This document shows positions 1-9,386 of a DNA stretch of 19,947 nt, one piece after another. Source of the DNA: Funneliformis mosseae (Eukaryota > Glomeromycota > Glomeromycetes > Glomerales > Glomeraceae). How positions within the stretch are numbered: the stretch's first letter is position 1; the number at the start of each line of letters is the position of its first letter. Under the pieces are notes generated by a model that was not told the DNA's origin, made no database searches, and saw nothing but the letters and a program-made list of their open reading frames with translations. The DNA lies in assembly GCA_910592005.1 (NCBI GenBank), contig CAJVPP010001441.1, positions 1-19,947 on the forward strand, written 5' to 3'. Made by a program: the position numbers and the translations under genes.

Positions 1-884
1 GAAGTTTGCAGAGTATTTTGTTTCTTTTTTGGTAGTTTGTCAGATATTGGCGACGCAGAGCGACCGCGGTTGGTATTTTTCCTTTCAGTTTTTTTTGGCA
101 TTTTTGCAGATTTGTTGGAAAGGCAGAAAAATTTTTATTTATAAAAATGGAAATACTATATAATACATGCATTAATTTTCTATTTTTAGTATAACTTGTG
201 CACATGACTTTTGGTCTAAATTTTATACACTGATATACACTATCCTCAGAAAAGTATCTGATCAGCCAAAAAAAAAATAAAAAATAATTGTTTATTTAAA
301 ATTTTTTAAGTGTAAATTTTTAAAATAAATGAATTGGTCAAAATTTAAAATATGTCTAATTATAATTTGTTTAAGTGTAAGATCATCATCTTTATTCATA
401 GAATTTAGTTTTCTGAATCTTTTAGCATTTGATCTATTATTAAAATTAGCATACTGCGTAATTATATTTATAACAGTGAGTGCTTTTTGAAAACTTTAAA
501 ATGCGTGTGATTGCCTCGTAAGTACTTCTCACTAACTATAATTTGTTCATATTTAAAGTCATTTAATTTGTGATTTTTTCTCATTTTTAAATGATGCAAT
601 TTTTAAAAAAATGAAATCATAGTTATTTTATGTTTATTAAAACTAATCTATGCATTATTACACAAATATAAACATATACATATTATCGTTAAAATCAAAA
701 AGGTTATTTAAAAAAAGAAATTTATTTAATTAATATATTTGATCTTAAGAAATTTATAAAAAGCTTAACTAGATACTTTTTTGAGGGTAGTGTATATATA
801 AAAATGGTAGACTTTCAAACTCAAATTAATCAAATCAGAATAGGATTCTCAAATTAAAAAAAAATGTAAAGTATATTCAAAATA
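1..884. other. AT-rich intergenic DNA, no gene seen
   Basis: No supported ORF or RNA gene was found. The first ~120 bases are locally richer in G+C (a patch around 48-75 contains several CpGs) and could be the edge of a feature outside the window. The rest is low-complexity A/T sequence with many short poly-A and poly-T runs. A short ORF starting at 804 stops after about 18 codons and may be the eroded start of the coding relic that follows. Confidence 0.5.
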
Positions 885-1175
885 GCAAAGAAAAAAGCAA
901 AAATTGCTTGCTGAAAATCAAGAAATTATACAGTATGATAGACCTGATCATCCACTTCTTATTTTTAAGCATTCAGAATTACATAATCATATTCATAATT
1001 TGGTCAAATTTAGTTCAGCTGATGAGAAATAAAGAAAAGAGATGATAAAAGTTCAGGTCATAGAGAATTTGAATAGAGAATTTGAGAAAATTATAATATC
1101 TATATAGTGTAAATAATATTAAATAATTATCTATTATCATGCTAATCCAATTCTATCACTACAAAAGCTTATTAT
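885..1175 (+). pseudogene. Decayed transposon-type coding relic
   Basis: One plus-strand frame reads as a plausible hydrophilic protein for about 45 codons (containing KLLAENQEIIQYDRPDHPLL), reaches an in-frame TAA near 1030, then continues in the same frame as protein-like sequence (MIKVQVIENLNREFE). Several stops follow after about 1105. The composition differs from the surrounding A/T noise, so a broken coding sequence is likely. No family could be named with confidence. Its position next to a transposon-like repeat block suggests a mobile-element origin, but this is inference. Confidence 0.4.
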
Positions 1176-1449
1176 CATTTAGTATAGATAGCAGTAATTG
1201 AAGTTTTACAAACAGAAGCATGTAATTATCCTAATAGTCATATTGGTCAAAATCAAAAAAATCAGACATGTGAAAATCAGCCTAAATTCAGCAAATTATC
1301 AAAAATCAGTCTAGCCGATTGGCATACATTAGAAATCAGCCAAGAATCAGCCAAAATTCAACCTATCTTATTTATAGCCGATTGGCATACTTATAGCCAA
1401 TTGATATATTCAAAATTCAACCTATCTTATTTATAACTAATTGACGTCT

Positions 1450-2550
1450 GATTGGAATGATAGGGTATTATCGTATCTAAGAAACGATAGTTTTATCATT
1501 CTTTAGGTATGACGATTTATCATACCTACGAAATAATGGTATTATCGTTCTTTAGAGATCATGGTATTATTGTTTCTTAAGACAACGATTTTATCGTTCC
1601 TTAGGAATGATTGATTTATCGTTCCTTAAGAACAATGGTATTATCATACCTAAAGAATGATAATTTTATCGTTCTTTAAAGACGATTGTTTTATCATTTC
1701 TTAAGGACAATGGTATTATCGTATCTAAGGAATGATAGTTTTATTATCCCTTAGATATAATGATTTTATTATACTTAAAGAACGATAGTTTTATCGTTCC
1801 TTAGGAACGATTGTTTTATTGTTCCTTAGAGATGATGGTATTATCGTATCTAAAGAACGATAATTTTATCATTTCTTAGGTATAACAGTTTTATCGTACC
1901 TAAGAAGCAATAGTATTATCATTCCTTAGGTATAATAGTTTATCGTACCTAAAGAATGATAATTTTATCGTTCCTTAAGGATGATAGTATGATCGTTCCC
2001 TTAGAGACAATAGTATTATTGTTTCTTAAGTACAACAATTTTATCGTTCCTTAGGGATGATTGTTTTATTGTACCTAAAGAATGATGATTTTATCATTCC
2101 TTAGGGATGATTGTTTTATCATTTCTTAGGAATGATATTATCATACCTAAGGAACGATGCATTTATCATTCCTTAGGTATAATAGTTTATTATACCTAAG
2201 GAATGATGATTTTATCATTCCTTAGAGATGATGATTTTATCGTTCCTTAGGGATGATGGTATGATCGTTCCCTTATAAACAATGGTATTATTATTTCTTA
2301 GGTACAACGATTTTATTGTTCTTTAGAAACAATTGTTTATCGTTCCTTAAGGATGATAGTTTTATTGTTCTTCAGATAAGATGCATTTATCGTTCCTAAG
2401 AAACAATTTTTTATCGTACTTAAGAAATGATGATATTATTGTTCCTTAGATATAATGATTTTTTCGTATCTAAGGAATGATAGTATTATCATTCCTTAGG
2501 GATGATGATTTTATCATTTCTAAGATACGATAATATTATCGTTCTAATAA
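1450..2550. repeat. Palindromic satellite, 25-bp period, about 43 units
   Basis: The region is a continuous tandem array whose landmark recurs every 25 bases (for example near 1570, 1595, 1620, 1645, 1670, 1695, 1720). Each unit centres on a near-perfect palindrome, ATCGTTCCTTAGGAACGAT, separated from the next by GATTTT or GGTATT-like linkers. Both half-types occur, GTTCCTTAGGTAC and GTACCTAAGGAAC, so neighbouring units appear in either orientation. The linker plus flanks (CGATnATTTTATCG) is itself self-complementary. Differences among units are mostly C to T or G to A at the CpG (ATCG, ATCA, ATTG). No coding potential is seen. Confidence 0.85.
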
Positions 2551-2759
2551 ACCAAACTTTCAGATTAAACTAATTTGCTAAAATAATATTAATTTAATGT
2601 ACTATTTGAGTTTTTTTCTGGTACTATATATAGGAATATTTATATAAATAAACTTAATTTTTTAATTTTTTAAAAAATAATTTCAATCATTTCCAAATTT
2701 TTCTTTTTACATTCTACCAAAATCCCAAAAAAAATCGCCTCAAGAACAAAAAGACCTAA

Positions 2760-3140
2760 GTTGAATTTTAGTCAATTTTCGCCTTCAACAATCAAAATCA
2801 GACAAAATTTAGGTTGAATTTTTCTGATTTTTTTTACTTTTTATAATGGAAACATGCCTCCAACCATCAAAATCAGACGAAACTTAAGTTGAATTTTTCT
2901 GATTTTTTTATTTTTTATAATAGAAACATGCCTTTAACCATCAAATCAGACGAAACTTAAGTTGAATTTTAGTCAATTTTTCTGATTTTTTTACTTTTTA
3001 TAATAGAAACATGCCTTCAATCAGACGAAAATTAAGTTAAATTTTCTGATTTTTTTTTGCTTTTTATAATAGAAATATGCCTTCAACCATCAAAATTGGA
3101 CGAAATTTAAGTTAAATTTTTGTGATTTTTGTGATTTTTT
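2760..3140. repeat. Tandem array of five ~65-84 bp units
   Basis: Five adjacent copies begin near 2780, 2854, 2929, 3013 and 3078. Each starts with GCCTTCAACCATCAAAATCA or a close variant, runs through GACGAAACTTAAGTTGAATT and a CTGATTTTTT stretch, and ends with TTTTTATAATAGAAACAT. Lengths vary through small deletions and poly-T changes. The array lies inside the inverted-ended element at 1239-3878 and has no ORF. Confidence 0.75.
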
Positions 3141-3404
3141 TTTCTTTTTTTTTCGAAATGTCAATATTACTATAATGAATATTTAGGACGATTTAAGAGG
3201 ATTTTAGGAGGAAAATGTATTATATTTTTATTATTTTACATAGTTTTTCCATTTTTTACTTATATTTTTTAGAAAGGAAATTAATCAGTAAGTTTTGGTA
3301 ATATTTATATTATATATTTGCGAATTATATTAGGTTTTATTATTAATAAAATTATAATATTTTATAAATTTAATAAATATAATATATCGATTTTATATAC
3401 TTAT

Positions 3405-3725
3405 TTGACTGAATTGATACCAAATTAAGGCTAATTTTAGGCTGATTTATGATTATTTAAATTCCAAATTGATGCCAAATGATGCTGAATTAAGATCAAT
3501 TTTAGGCTGATTTATGGTTATTTAAGTTCTGAATTGATGCTGAATGATGCTGAATTGAGGTTAATTTTAAGCTGATTTATGTTATTTAAGTTTCGAATTA
3601 ATGCCGAATGATGTTGAATTAAGGTCAATTTTAGGCTGAATGGCCATGTCGATCAGTGTCTATCAGCATCTGAATTGTTGCCGAATTGAGGCCAGTTTTA
3701 GGCTGATTTATGGTTGAATTTAAGT
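3405..3725. repeat. Tandem array of five ~65-bp units near the right transposon end
   Basis: A core AATTTTAGGCTGATTTATGG recurs at about 3433, 3499, 3561, 3627 and 3688. It is preceded by GAATTGATGCCGAATGATGC-like sequence and followed by TTATTTAAGTTTC. The same TTAGGCTGATTT word also occurs in the inverted ends of the surrounding element. The array therefore behaves like subterminal repeats, which in some DNA transposons bind transposase. That role is inferred only from position and repetition. Confidence 0.7.
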
Positions 3726-3878
3726 TTCAAATGGCCATGTCCGATTGGGGTCGATCGGCGTCTATTAACACCTGTTTGTGCTAATCAGAAAATATGGCAA
3801 ATCGGCTGTAAATAATATCAAAATCAGCCTAAAATCAGTTATCTGATTTTTAGCCGATTTGGACTATTTTGACTAGTG

Positions 3879-4240
3879 CAAAAAATATTATTAAAATAAT
3901 AGGTAAGTTATGTTAAATATTTTAATTTCTATTATATAATATATAAATTTTGTTTTTTAATATGATTATTATAAATTTCAATTATAATCATATATTAAAT
4001 CATTAATTTTAGTTTTAATTTCTTTTTAAATTTAAAATTTTTTATACTTATAATAGAAATTTATAAAAGATTATTCATATAATATACTTGATTATACTAT
4101 TATTTATGCAATTTAAACTTAAAATAAAAATTATTTATCAAAATAATGAACTTAAAGCATTTTCATTTTTTTTTAAAAAAAAGGTAAAATTTATCTGATA
4201 AATATATTAAGATACTGTAATCTTATATTATAAAAAAATA
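3879..4240. other. AT-rich intergenic DNA, nothing recognised
   Basis: Very A/T-rich sequence without an ORF, an RNA gene or a clear repeat structure. Confidence 0.5.
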
Positions 4241-4365
4241 CCTGCATATCGCTGACCTTTAGATTGACTGTATAAGTAATCATTCCGTTTATAGTCAGTT
4301 TCCTGTATATTGTTGACCTTTAGATTGACTGTATAAATAACCATTTCATTTATAGTCAGTCTTCT
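4241..4365. repeat. Two-copy direct tandem repeat, ~62 bp
   Basis: Two adjacent copies, about 4241-4302 and 4303-4365, share TGACCTTTAGATTGACTGTA and a TTTATAGTCAGT ending. Differences are mainly transitions: TATCGCTG in copy one is TATTGTTG in copy two, and TTCCGTTTAT is TTTCATTTAT. This is the same CpG-loss pattern seen in the larger arrays. Confidence 0.7.
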
Positions 4366-4731
4366 ACATGTTCTGATTTGACTAGCTGATCATCATGTGA
4401 ATTTAGAATTTATACTTTTCTGATGTAAAATATATTTTAATCTTTATCTCTGAATGATGAAAATTTTATTATTTTATTTATTATGGAATGATGAAATGAT
4501 GAAAACTTATGGATTTAATGTATATATTATATCATTTATGATGATAAGATGCATATTTTTTTTGCCAGAATACAACTTTGAATGTAAATAAAAGAGGTTT
4601 TCATTTCTCTCAAAAGAGCGTATTAATTGAAATTATGATACACTGAATGTTCTTATGATGTTGTTTCTTATCCTATGTTATATATTGTATTCTTATGATT
4701 ATTATTGTATTCTTATTATGTATGCTTATTA
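4366..4731. other. AT-rich intergenic DNA, nothing recognised
   Basis: No supported ORF or repeat, apart from short ATGATGAAA-type and TTCTTAT-type simple motifs. The stretch ends at the target duplication of the next mobile element. Confidence 0.5.
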
Positions 4732-4739
4732 ATAATTGT

Positions 4740-5704
4740 TAAAGCTCTAAATGGTTCAGATTAATCTGAAGATTTTTCAGATCAGATTGGTTTAGATTAG
4801 TTTCAGATTTAAAAATTGAACTGAAAATTTTCAATTCAGTTCAGATTTTTTTAGATTATAATTCTAATCTGAACTGAAAAAAATCTGAACTGAACTGATA
4901 ATTTTGGATTAATCTGAAAGTTTAGTTCAATTATATATGAAACTCTTAGAGGCAGTGTTGTTATAGGACATTGATGGGATACTGATGGAACGCTGATAGA
5001 ACATAGATTGGATAGATAGGACCTTTGGGACATAGTGTGAGACAAGTTAGAACATATAGCTGAAACAACAAATCTCTGGGATATCAAAAATATACATCAC
5101 TGCTTAAAGGATTGCAAAATTTGTGAATTCTCTAAGAGGATTGCAAAAATTTAGCGAAACTTTTAGAGAATTGCAATTTTTGCGATTTCTTTTCAAATTT
5201 CGAAAAAAATTGCAAAAACCTTGAAGAATCGCAATTTTTTTGCGATTTCTCTTAGAATTTCGCAAAATTATTACAAAACTCTTGTAGAGTTACAAAAAAT
5301 TGCGATTTTTCTTTGAATTTTACAAAAAAATCATGAAATCCTTAGAGAATCGCAATTTTTGCGATTTCTCTTAGTATTTCGCAAAAAATATCATGAAATT
5401 CTTGGAGAGTCGCAAAAAATTGCAATTTCTCTTTGAATTTTGCAAACCTTAAAAAGAAATTTACGATTTTTTGCGATTTTCCTAGAGTTTCGCATATAAA
5501 TTGCGGATTCCTTATATAATCAAACTATAATTTTAGATTAATCTAAAAATTCTGGTTCAGTTTAGATTTTACCAGTCTGCGATTTAGTTCAAATTCAGAT
5601 TAGCATTTTTAAGATTAATAATCTGAACTGAACTGAACTGAAATTTTCAGTTCAGATACGAATTGGCATCTAATTTGGACCAAACAGAACCGTTCAGAGC
5701 TTTA
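4740..5704. mobile_element. hAT-like MITE with 8-bp target-site duplication
   Basis: The element starts TAAAGCTCTAAATGGTTCAG. The reverse complement of its end is TAAAGCTCTGAACGGTTCTG, matching at 17 of 20 positions. It is flanked by an identical 8-bp direct repeat, ATAATTGT, at 4732-4739 and 5705-5712. An 8-bp duplication and a terminus of the form T-A-A-N-G are established hallmarks of the hAT superfamily. Inside each end are self-complementary runs of TCAGTTCAGATT/AATCTGAACTGA, and the middle carries a ~60-bp hairpin array. At 965 bp with no transposase ORF it is non-autonomous and would depend on a transposase made elsewhere. The minus-strand ORF within it (4851-5087) has no protein-like features. 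Confidence 0.75.
5100..5520. repeat. Hairpin tandem array, ~60-bp period, inside the MITE
   Basis: About six to seven units recur near 5165, 5224, 5288, 5344, 5406 and 5460. Each carries an inverted pair such as GAATCGCAATTTTTGCGATTTC followed by TCTTTGAATTTCGCAAAAA. The GAATCGC and GCGATTTC arms can form a short stem with an A/T loop. Variants such as AATTGC for AATCGC again show loss of CpG. No coding potential is seen. Confidence 0.75.
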
Positions 5705-5712
5705 ATAATTGT

Positions 5713-6037
5713 AAAATATTAATAAAGAAATATTTGAATTCTGTTCATGCGACACAGTTATGATGATTTACCCTTAATATTGTTCATTCAATAAATTACA
5801 GAACAAGCAATATGTTAACAATTGCTCTTTTGCGTACCCTTGAAACATATTTACTGAACATGATATTTAACTCTCATTTAAATCACGTTATGTTACATTA
5901 TGTCTTTTTGTGATTCTTCGTAAGAGTCACATTATATGCTTAAATACTCATATTACTTCTATGCAGGAACTGACTGAAATTCCTAAACAACGTCGAAAGA
6001 GGTTTGGTAGCGAGAAACAAGATCGCTATAAAACAAA
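5713..6037. other. Intergenic stretch between MITE and Helitron-like relic
   Basis: No complete ORF. From about 5965 onward a frame with basic residues (KQRRKRFGSEKQ-like) appears directly after a splice-acceptor-like ATGCAG and may belong to the Helitron-like relic downstream. Confidence 0.35.
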
Positions 6038-6180
6038 AAATTAATCATGTAAATAGGATCATTCGTCATGATCTAGAAGGAATGGATCATATATGTATCC
6101 ATTGTGGTGCTAAGTTTTAGCTTAATGAAAGAGATCAAAAGAGCTTGCATGCTTCTCCAACTTTTGCAAGACATTTTTAA
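6038..6180 (+). pseudogene. Helitron-type replicase/helicase fragment (broken)
   Basis: One plus-strand frame from about 6043 reads NHVNRIIRHDLEGMDHICIH, then CGAKF, a TAG stop, then LNERDQKSLHASPTFA. The pattern M-D-x-x-C-x-x-C-x-A-x-x-W-x-x-E, followed by a short loop and S-P-x-F, matches the cysteine-containing segment that precedes the Rep/helicase-like domain of fungal Helitron proteins. The stop sits where Trp is expected, and TGG to TAG is a single transition. A second stop ends the frame at about 6178. No helicase domain follows, so this is a relic. Assignment is by motif recognition only. Confidence 0.45.
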
Positions 6181-6354
6181 ATCACATGATCTAAAACCTG
6201 ATTTATTAACAATATAACCCTGTTGCGAAGCAATGGGTTAACAACTGATATAATATAATTTTTTATTTTTTATTAATTTATCATAATAAAAAAAGTATCA
6301 AATTAACAAATACAAATCTTATAAAGGTTACTCTTACTTTTTATATTGCATTAT

Positions 6355-7000
6355 GAACATTGTCAAAAAAATCATAATTGGCCAAATTCAAAAGGAAGGT
6401 TTTGATGGATTCAAAATTGATAGTTAACAAAAATTGGGATATTGAATATTTGTTTTGGTATATGATATTTATAAGTTTTCTTTACATGTAGCTGCTATTA
6501 ATTTTTTACAATAGGTTAAAATATTGAAATTTGTGACGATATCCAAGTCACTAAAAATTTTAATATGGTTGCCATTGATCCAGGTGTTCGTACTGGTTGG
6601 TCTTGGTATTCTCTATCCAATTGTGGTTGGTTGATTTTGTATATTCCGATTATTTCTCGGTATTTTATTTTAATATTCTACTATTTTTTGATACCCCTTT
6701 TAATATGGAACTAGAATATCTCGTCGTATTATAGAAAAATTAACTCGAAGACAATCAATAAAATGCTTACCTGTCTCAGCCGATTTACAAATCGTCTTAC
6801 TCTCAAGGCTGAAGAAATTAGATAAAAAGATAATCATTTCTATTTTATATTTTTTATAATTTTCATCTTTTTTAATATACATATTTTACTTAATGCAGTT
6901 GCTGTAGATTTATTAAAGTATTTAGATGTAATAAATGTAAAGTTGTGATAAATGTTACTCGGAAATTTTTCTCCGAGTTTTGCTATATAGTAATTAACTA
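6355..7000 (+). pseudogene. Decayed Fanzor/TnpB-like nuclease relic
   Basis: The frame around 6538-6630 reads DDIQVTKNFNMVAIDPGVRT followed by GWSWYS. The core V-A-I-D-P-G-V-R-T is the first RuvC catalytic motif of TnpB and its eukaryotic relatives, the Fanzor proteins, with the first catalytic Asp in IDPG. After a stop near 6713, another frame (about 6712-6835) is basic and helical, ending RLKKLDKK. Near 6930 a C-N-K-C pair follows, reminiscent of the zinc-ribbon cysteines. Multiple stops and frame changes show it is inactive. Fanzor genes are known passengers of several eukaryotic transposons including Helitrons, and a Helitron-like fragment lies just upstream. Apart from the DPG motif the match is weak. 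Confidence 0.45.
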
Positions 7001-7175
7001 TTGATATATAATAACCGATTCAATCCATCCGGTGTGATAAATAAAGGATACAAAGTGATCGCAACAGAAGCGGTTTCTCAACAAAAGTTGAGTATTAAGA
7101 GTATGAATAAAAGCTATCATTTAATATTAAATAATGCCACATTAATCATTATAAAATTTATGGCAATCTAAATTT

Positions 7176-8932
7176 TTACATGTGAGCTAATAAGTCATCT
7201 GCTGATTCAGTCTCATTCAATTCTTCGATCTCGGGGCTATAAGATTGAGAGGAATCACTTTTTTTTTAAAAAAAAGAAAAAAAGTCTTAATATTATATGC
7301 TAAAGAAAAAAAAAATAAACAAAAATAACTTACGGTTCATGTTCTTCAGAAGGAATCAAAATATTGTTTAATGAATCATTTGATCCTGAAGCAAGTTTTC
7401 GTCCCATCCTATTAATTCGAATTAAAATTAAAAAGTTAAAGTATTGAATCGACAACGGTTCCTTTATTACCTTCTTGATTTAATCACTTGACCACGAAAA
7501 GTTTTAGTTAAAACAGATTCGGGTTTTTGTTTTACTTCTTGATCTTCGTTTGTCGAATCGCTTACAATTGTACTCTTTGACTCAGACACATCATCTAATT
7601 TGGCTTTTTTAGAAGGAGAAGAGACTTCAATAGAAAAAGGTCTAGATTTTGATGAAGATTTACCACGGGCAATATCTTTCCTGCCAGGTTTACTTTCATG
7701 AAACTCCTCTTCTTCTAACTCATTTTCATCTAAATATTCATCTGAGGGATTATTTAAATTTGCTTGAAAAGTTGATGACATGATGGAACCTAAAAAAAGG
7801 TCCTTTAGATTAATAACTTTTTTTTTTTTTTTAAAAAAAAATATATATATATAAAAAGGTTATCGTGCCTTTCGCATTCAATACTTTCATCAACCTTTTC
7901 ACTTTCTTTTTCTTGGTATTCAGAACTTTCTTGAACTATAAAAATTCGAAAATGTTCAAATTCGATCACTTTAAATCATATTATCATAAATATGATTATT
8001 ATTACTATTACTATATTGCACCTTTTCTATTAACAATTCTTGATTACGTATCTTTTCAATAGTCATAACTTCAATCTTTTCTTGCATTTGATCTCTAAAT
8101 TGCTCCAAATCATTAACACGTATATCATACACATTTTTACTTTTCTATTATAAATAAATATAAATGAGTTACATTCGTAAATGTAAAAAAAAAAAAAAAA
8201 AAATACGATGAAATCGAAATATCTATTTACTATGAGTTGATTTCTTTCTTCAATAAAATAATCCGTCCATTCTTGCCACATCTTTACGGTTTCAAATTGT
8301 GAAACAGGAAATAGTGAAATATTTCCAAGTGTGAATTGTAAGGCCTATCTTTTAATCGAATTAAAAAAAATTGAGAATTCATGATGATAAGTTATATAGA
8401 TATATGTTAAATGAAATTTTAACCATTGCGGATGCTCCAGTTTGTTGCATTGACCATTTCCATATGAACTAATCAAGACGATGAAAGTATTTATAAATTA
8501 ATAATGTTAAGAGAGAGATAGCATGTCATACATTTTATTTACCTTGGCGTTACTTTCATGAACTGTGATTTGACACGATAATTTTTGATTTTCATATTTA
8601 TCGCGTCCTGATAAAGCTGCTTGTGTAGCTTCACAAAATTTCTGAGTATCGCGTATACTATCCGGTTTGGTACCTTTTAGATCTATTATGGTAACTATTT
8701 ATAAACGTATCGTTAATGAACGAATTCCTTATTACACGTCTCTTGAGGAAAGGTACATACCATTTCGCGTCCAAAATGATTTACAGTCAGTTACGGCTAA
8801 CTCACAAATAACTTTTTCATCACGACCTAATAGACCTTTTAAAGGATCAACTTTCCAATTAGCTCTAACATAAAATATCTTTTCAGTTTCGTTTTCTTTA
8901 AAAGATAATCGGAAACAAGTAATAGACGTCAT
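7176..8932 (-). CDS. XRCC4: XRCC4-like non-homologous end-joining protein, 9 exons
   Basis: Exons (minus): 8932-8761, 8682-8543, 8468-8424, 8344-8231, 8144-8048 (or to 8012), 7935-7885, 7789-7471, 7408-7334, 7236-7176. All junctions are GT-AG and phases agree, giving about 357 aa (369 with the alternative donor). Residues 1-57 (FYVRANWKVDP, LAVTDCKSFW) fit the XRCC4 head-domain strands, with the T-D-x-x-x-x-W step. Residues 120-157 (FTLGNISLFP) match the last head strands. Residues 158-205 form a charged coiled coil (DLEQFRDQMQEKIEVMTIEK), which in XRCC4 dimerises and binds DNA ligase IV. The tail is acidic and Ser/Lys-rich with a nuclear-localisation-like SSPSKKAKLDD. XRCC4 (yeast Lif1) bridges and stabilises ligase IV at double-strand breaks. 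Sequence identity in this family is low, so an XRCC4-superfamily paralogue is the main alternative. Confidence 0.65.
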
Positions 8933-9386
8933 TCTAACAAAAGGTGGGATTGAATTAATAATTTTCGATAATTATTCAACAAACTTATGATTTACCTAAT
9001 GTGGAGAAATTTCAGTAAATCATACGATAACTTTAAACGGTAACATTATTCATAAATTAATTACATTTTTCATAGGATTCCAAAAATAAAATAGATAATG
9101 GCACTTAATAATTAAATAATATATTGGGAAACAATCAAACTTTATTATTCTATATATAGTGATAGTAATTTATTGGATAAAATTGAAAAATTCAAATTTG
9201 ATTATAAAGTTCTTTAATATGTTCGATTATACAAAATAATAAATACGTTCTTATTATATCCTTCCAGAAACGTTATGATTTTCTTAATAAATTTCCTTTA
9301 AGCATAAAGATAAAAAGACAATTGACATCGATTATTAAATAAAGCATTTGGTAATCCACCATCAATGGCTATATTCTTTAAAAGCT
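8933..9386. other. Intergenic region between capping-enzyme and XRCC4-like genes
   Basis: No ORF of note. This interval holds the 3' end of the upstream minus-strand gene and the promoter of the downstream one. It is A/T-rich with no recognisable conserved promoter element. Confidence 0.5.

Larger units (their letters stand above)
1239..3878. mobile_element. Probable non-autonomous DNA transposon with degenerate inverted ends
   Basis: The left end (from about 1239, CATATTGGTCAAAATC) and the reverse complement of the right end (ending 3878, CACTAGTCAAAATAGTCC) share the same landmarks in the same order. These are GTCAAAAT, then AAAATCAG, then GCCGATTGGCATA (left) or GCCGATTTGCCATA (right), about 70-80 bases further in. 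This gives imperfect terminal inverted repeats of about 80 bp around 2.6 kb that has no ORF and is filled with three tandem arrays. The right terminus begins CACTA and the subterminal array repeats a TTAGGCTGATTT core, features known from CACTA-type elements. No target-site duplication could be recognised and the left tip is eroded, so boundaries and superfamily are tentative. Confidence 0.45.

Noticed and set aside
1450..2550. CRISPR-like array
   Set aside because: Units follow each other with no unique spacers, the period is only 25 bp and the host is eukaryotic.
4851..5087. 78-codon minus-strand ORF inside the MITE
   Set aside because: It lies across the inverted-repeat part of a non-autonomous element, has low-complexity Ser/Ile-rich composition and shows no domain or splice context.
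6700..6882. 60-codon minus-strand ORF
   Set aside because: It is antisense to the basic, protein-like plus-strand frame of the Fanzor-like relic and looks like a by-product of it.
7865..8062. Plus-strand ORF with Phe/Tyr-rich translation
   Set aside because: It is antisense to exons 5-6 of the XRCC4-like gene and their intron. The translation is the complement of Glu/Lys codons and poly-A.
8667..8873. Plus-strand 68-codon ORF
   Set aside because: Antisense to XRCC4-like exons 1-2, which have matching splice phases and family similarity on the minus strand.
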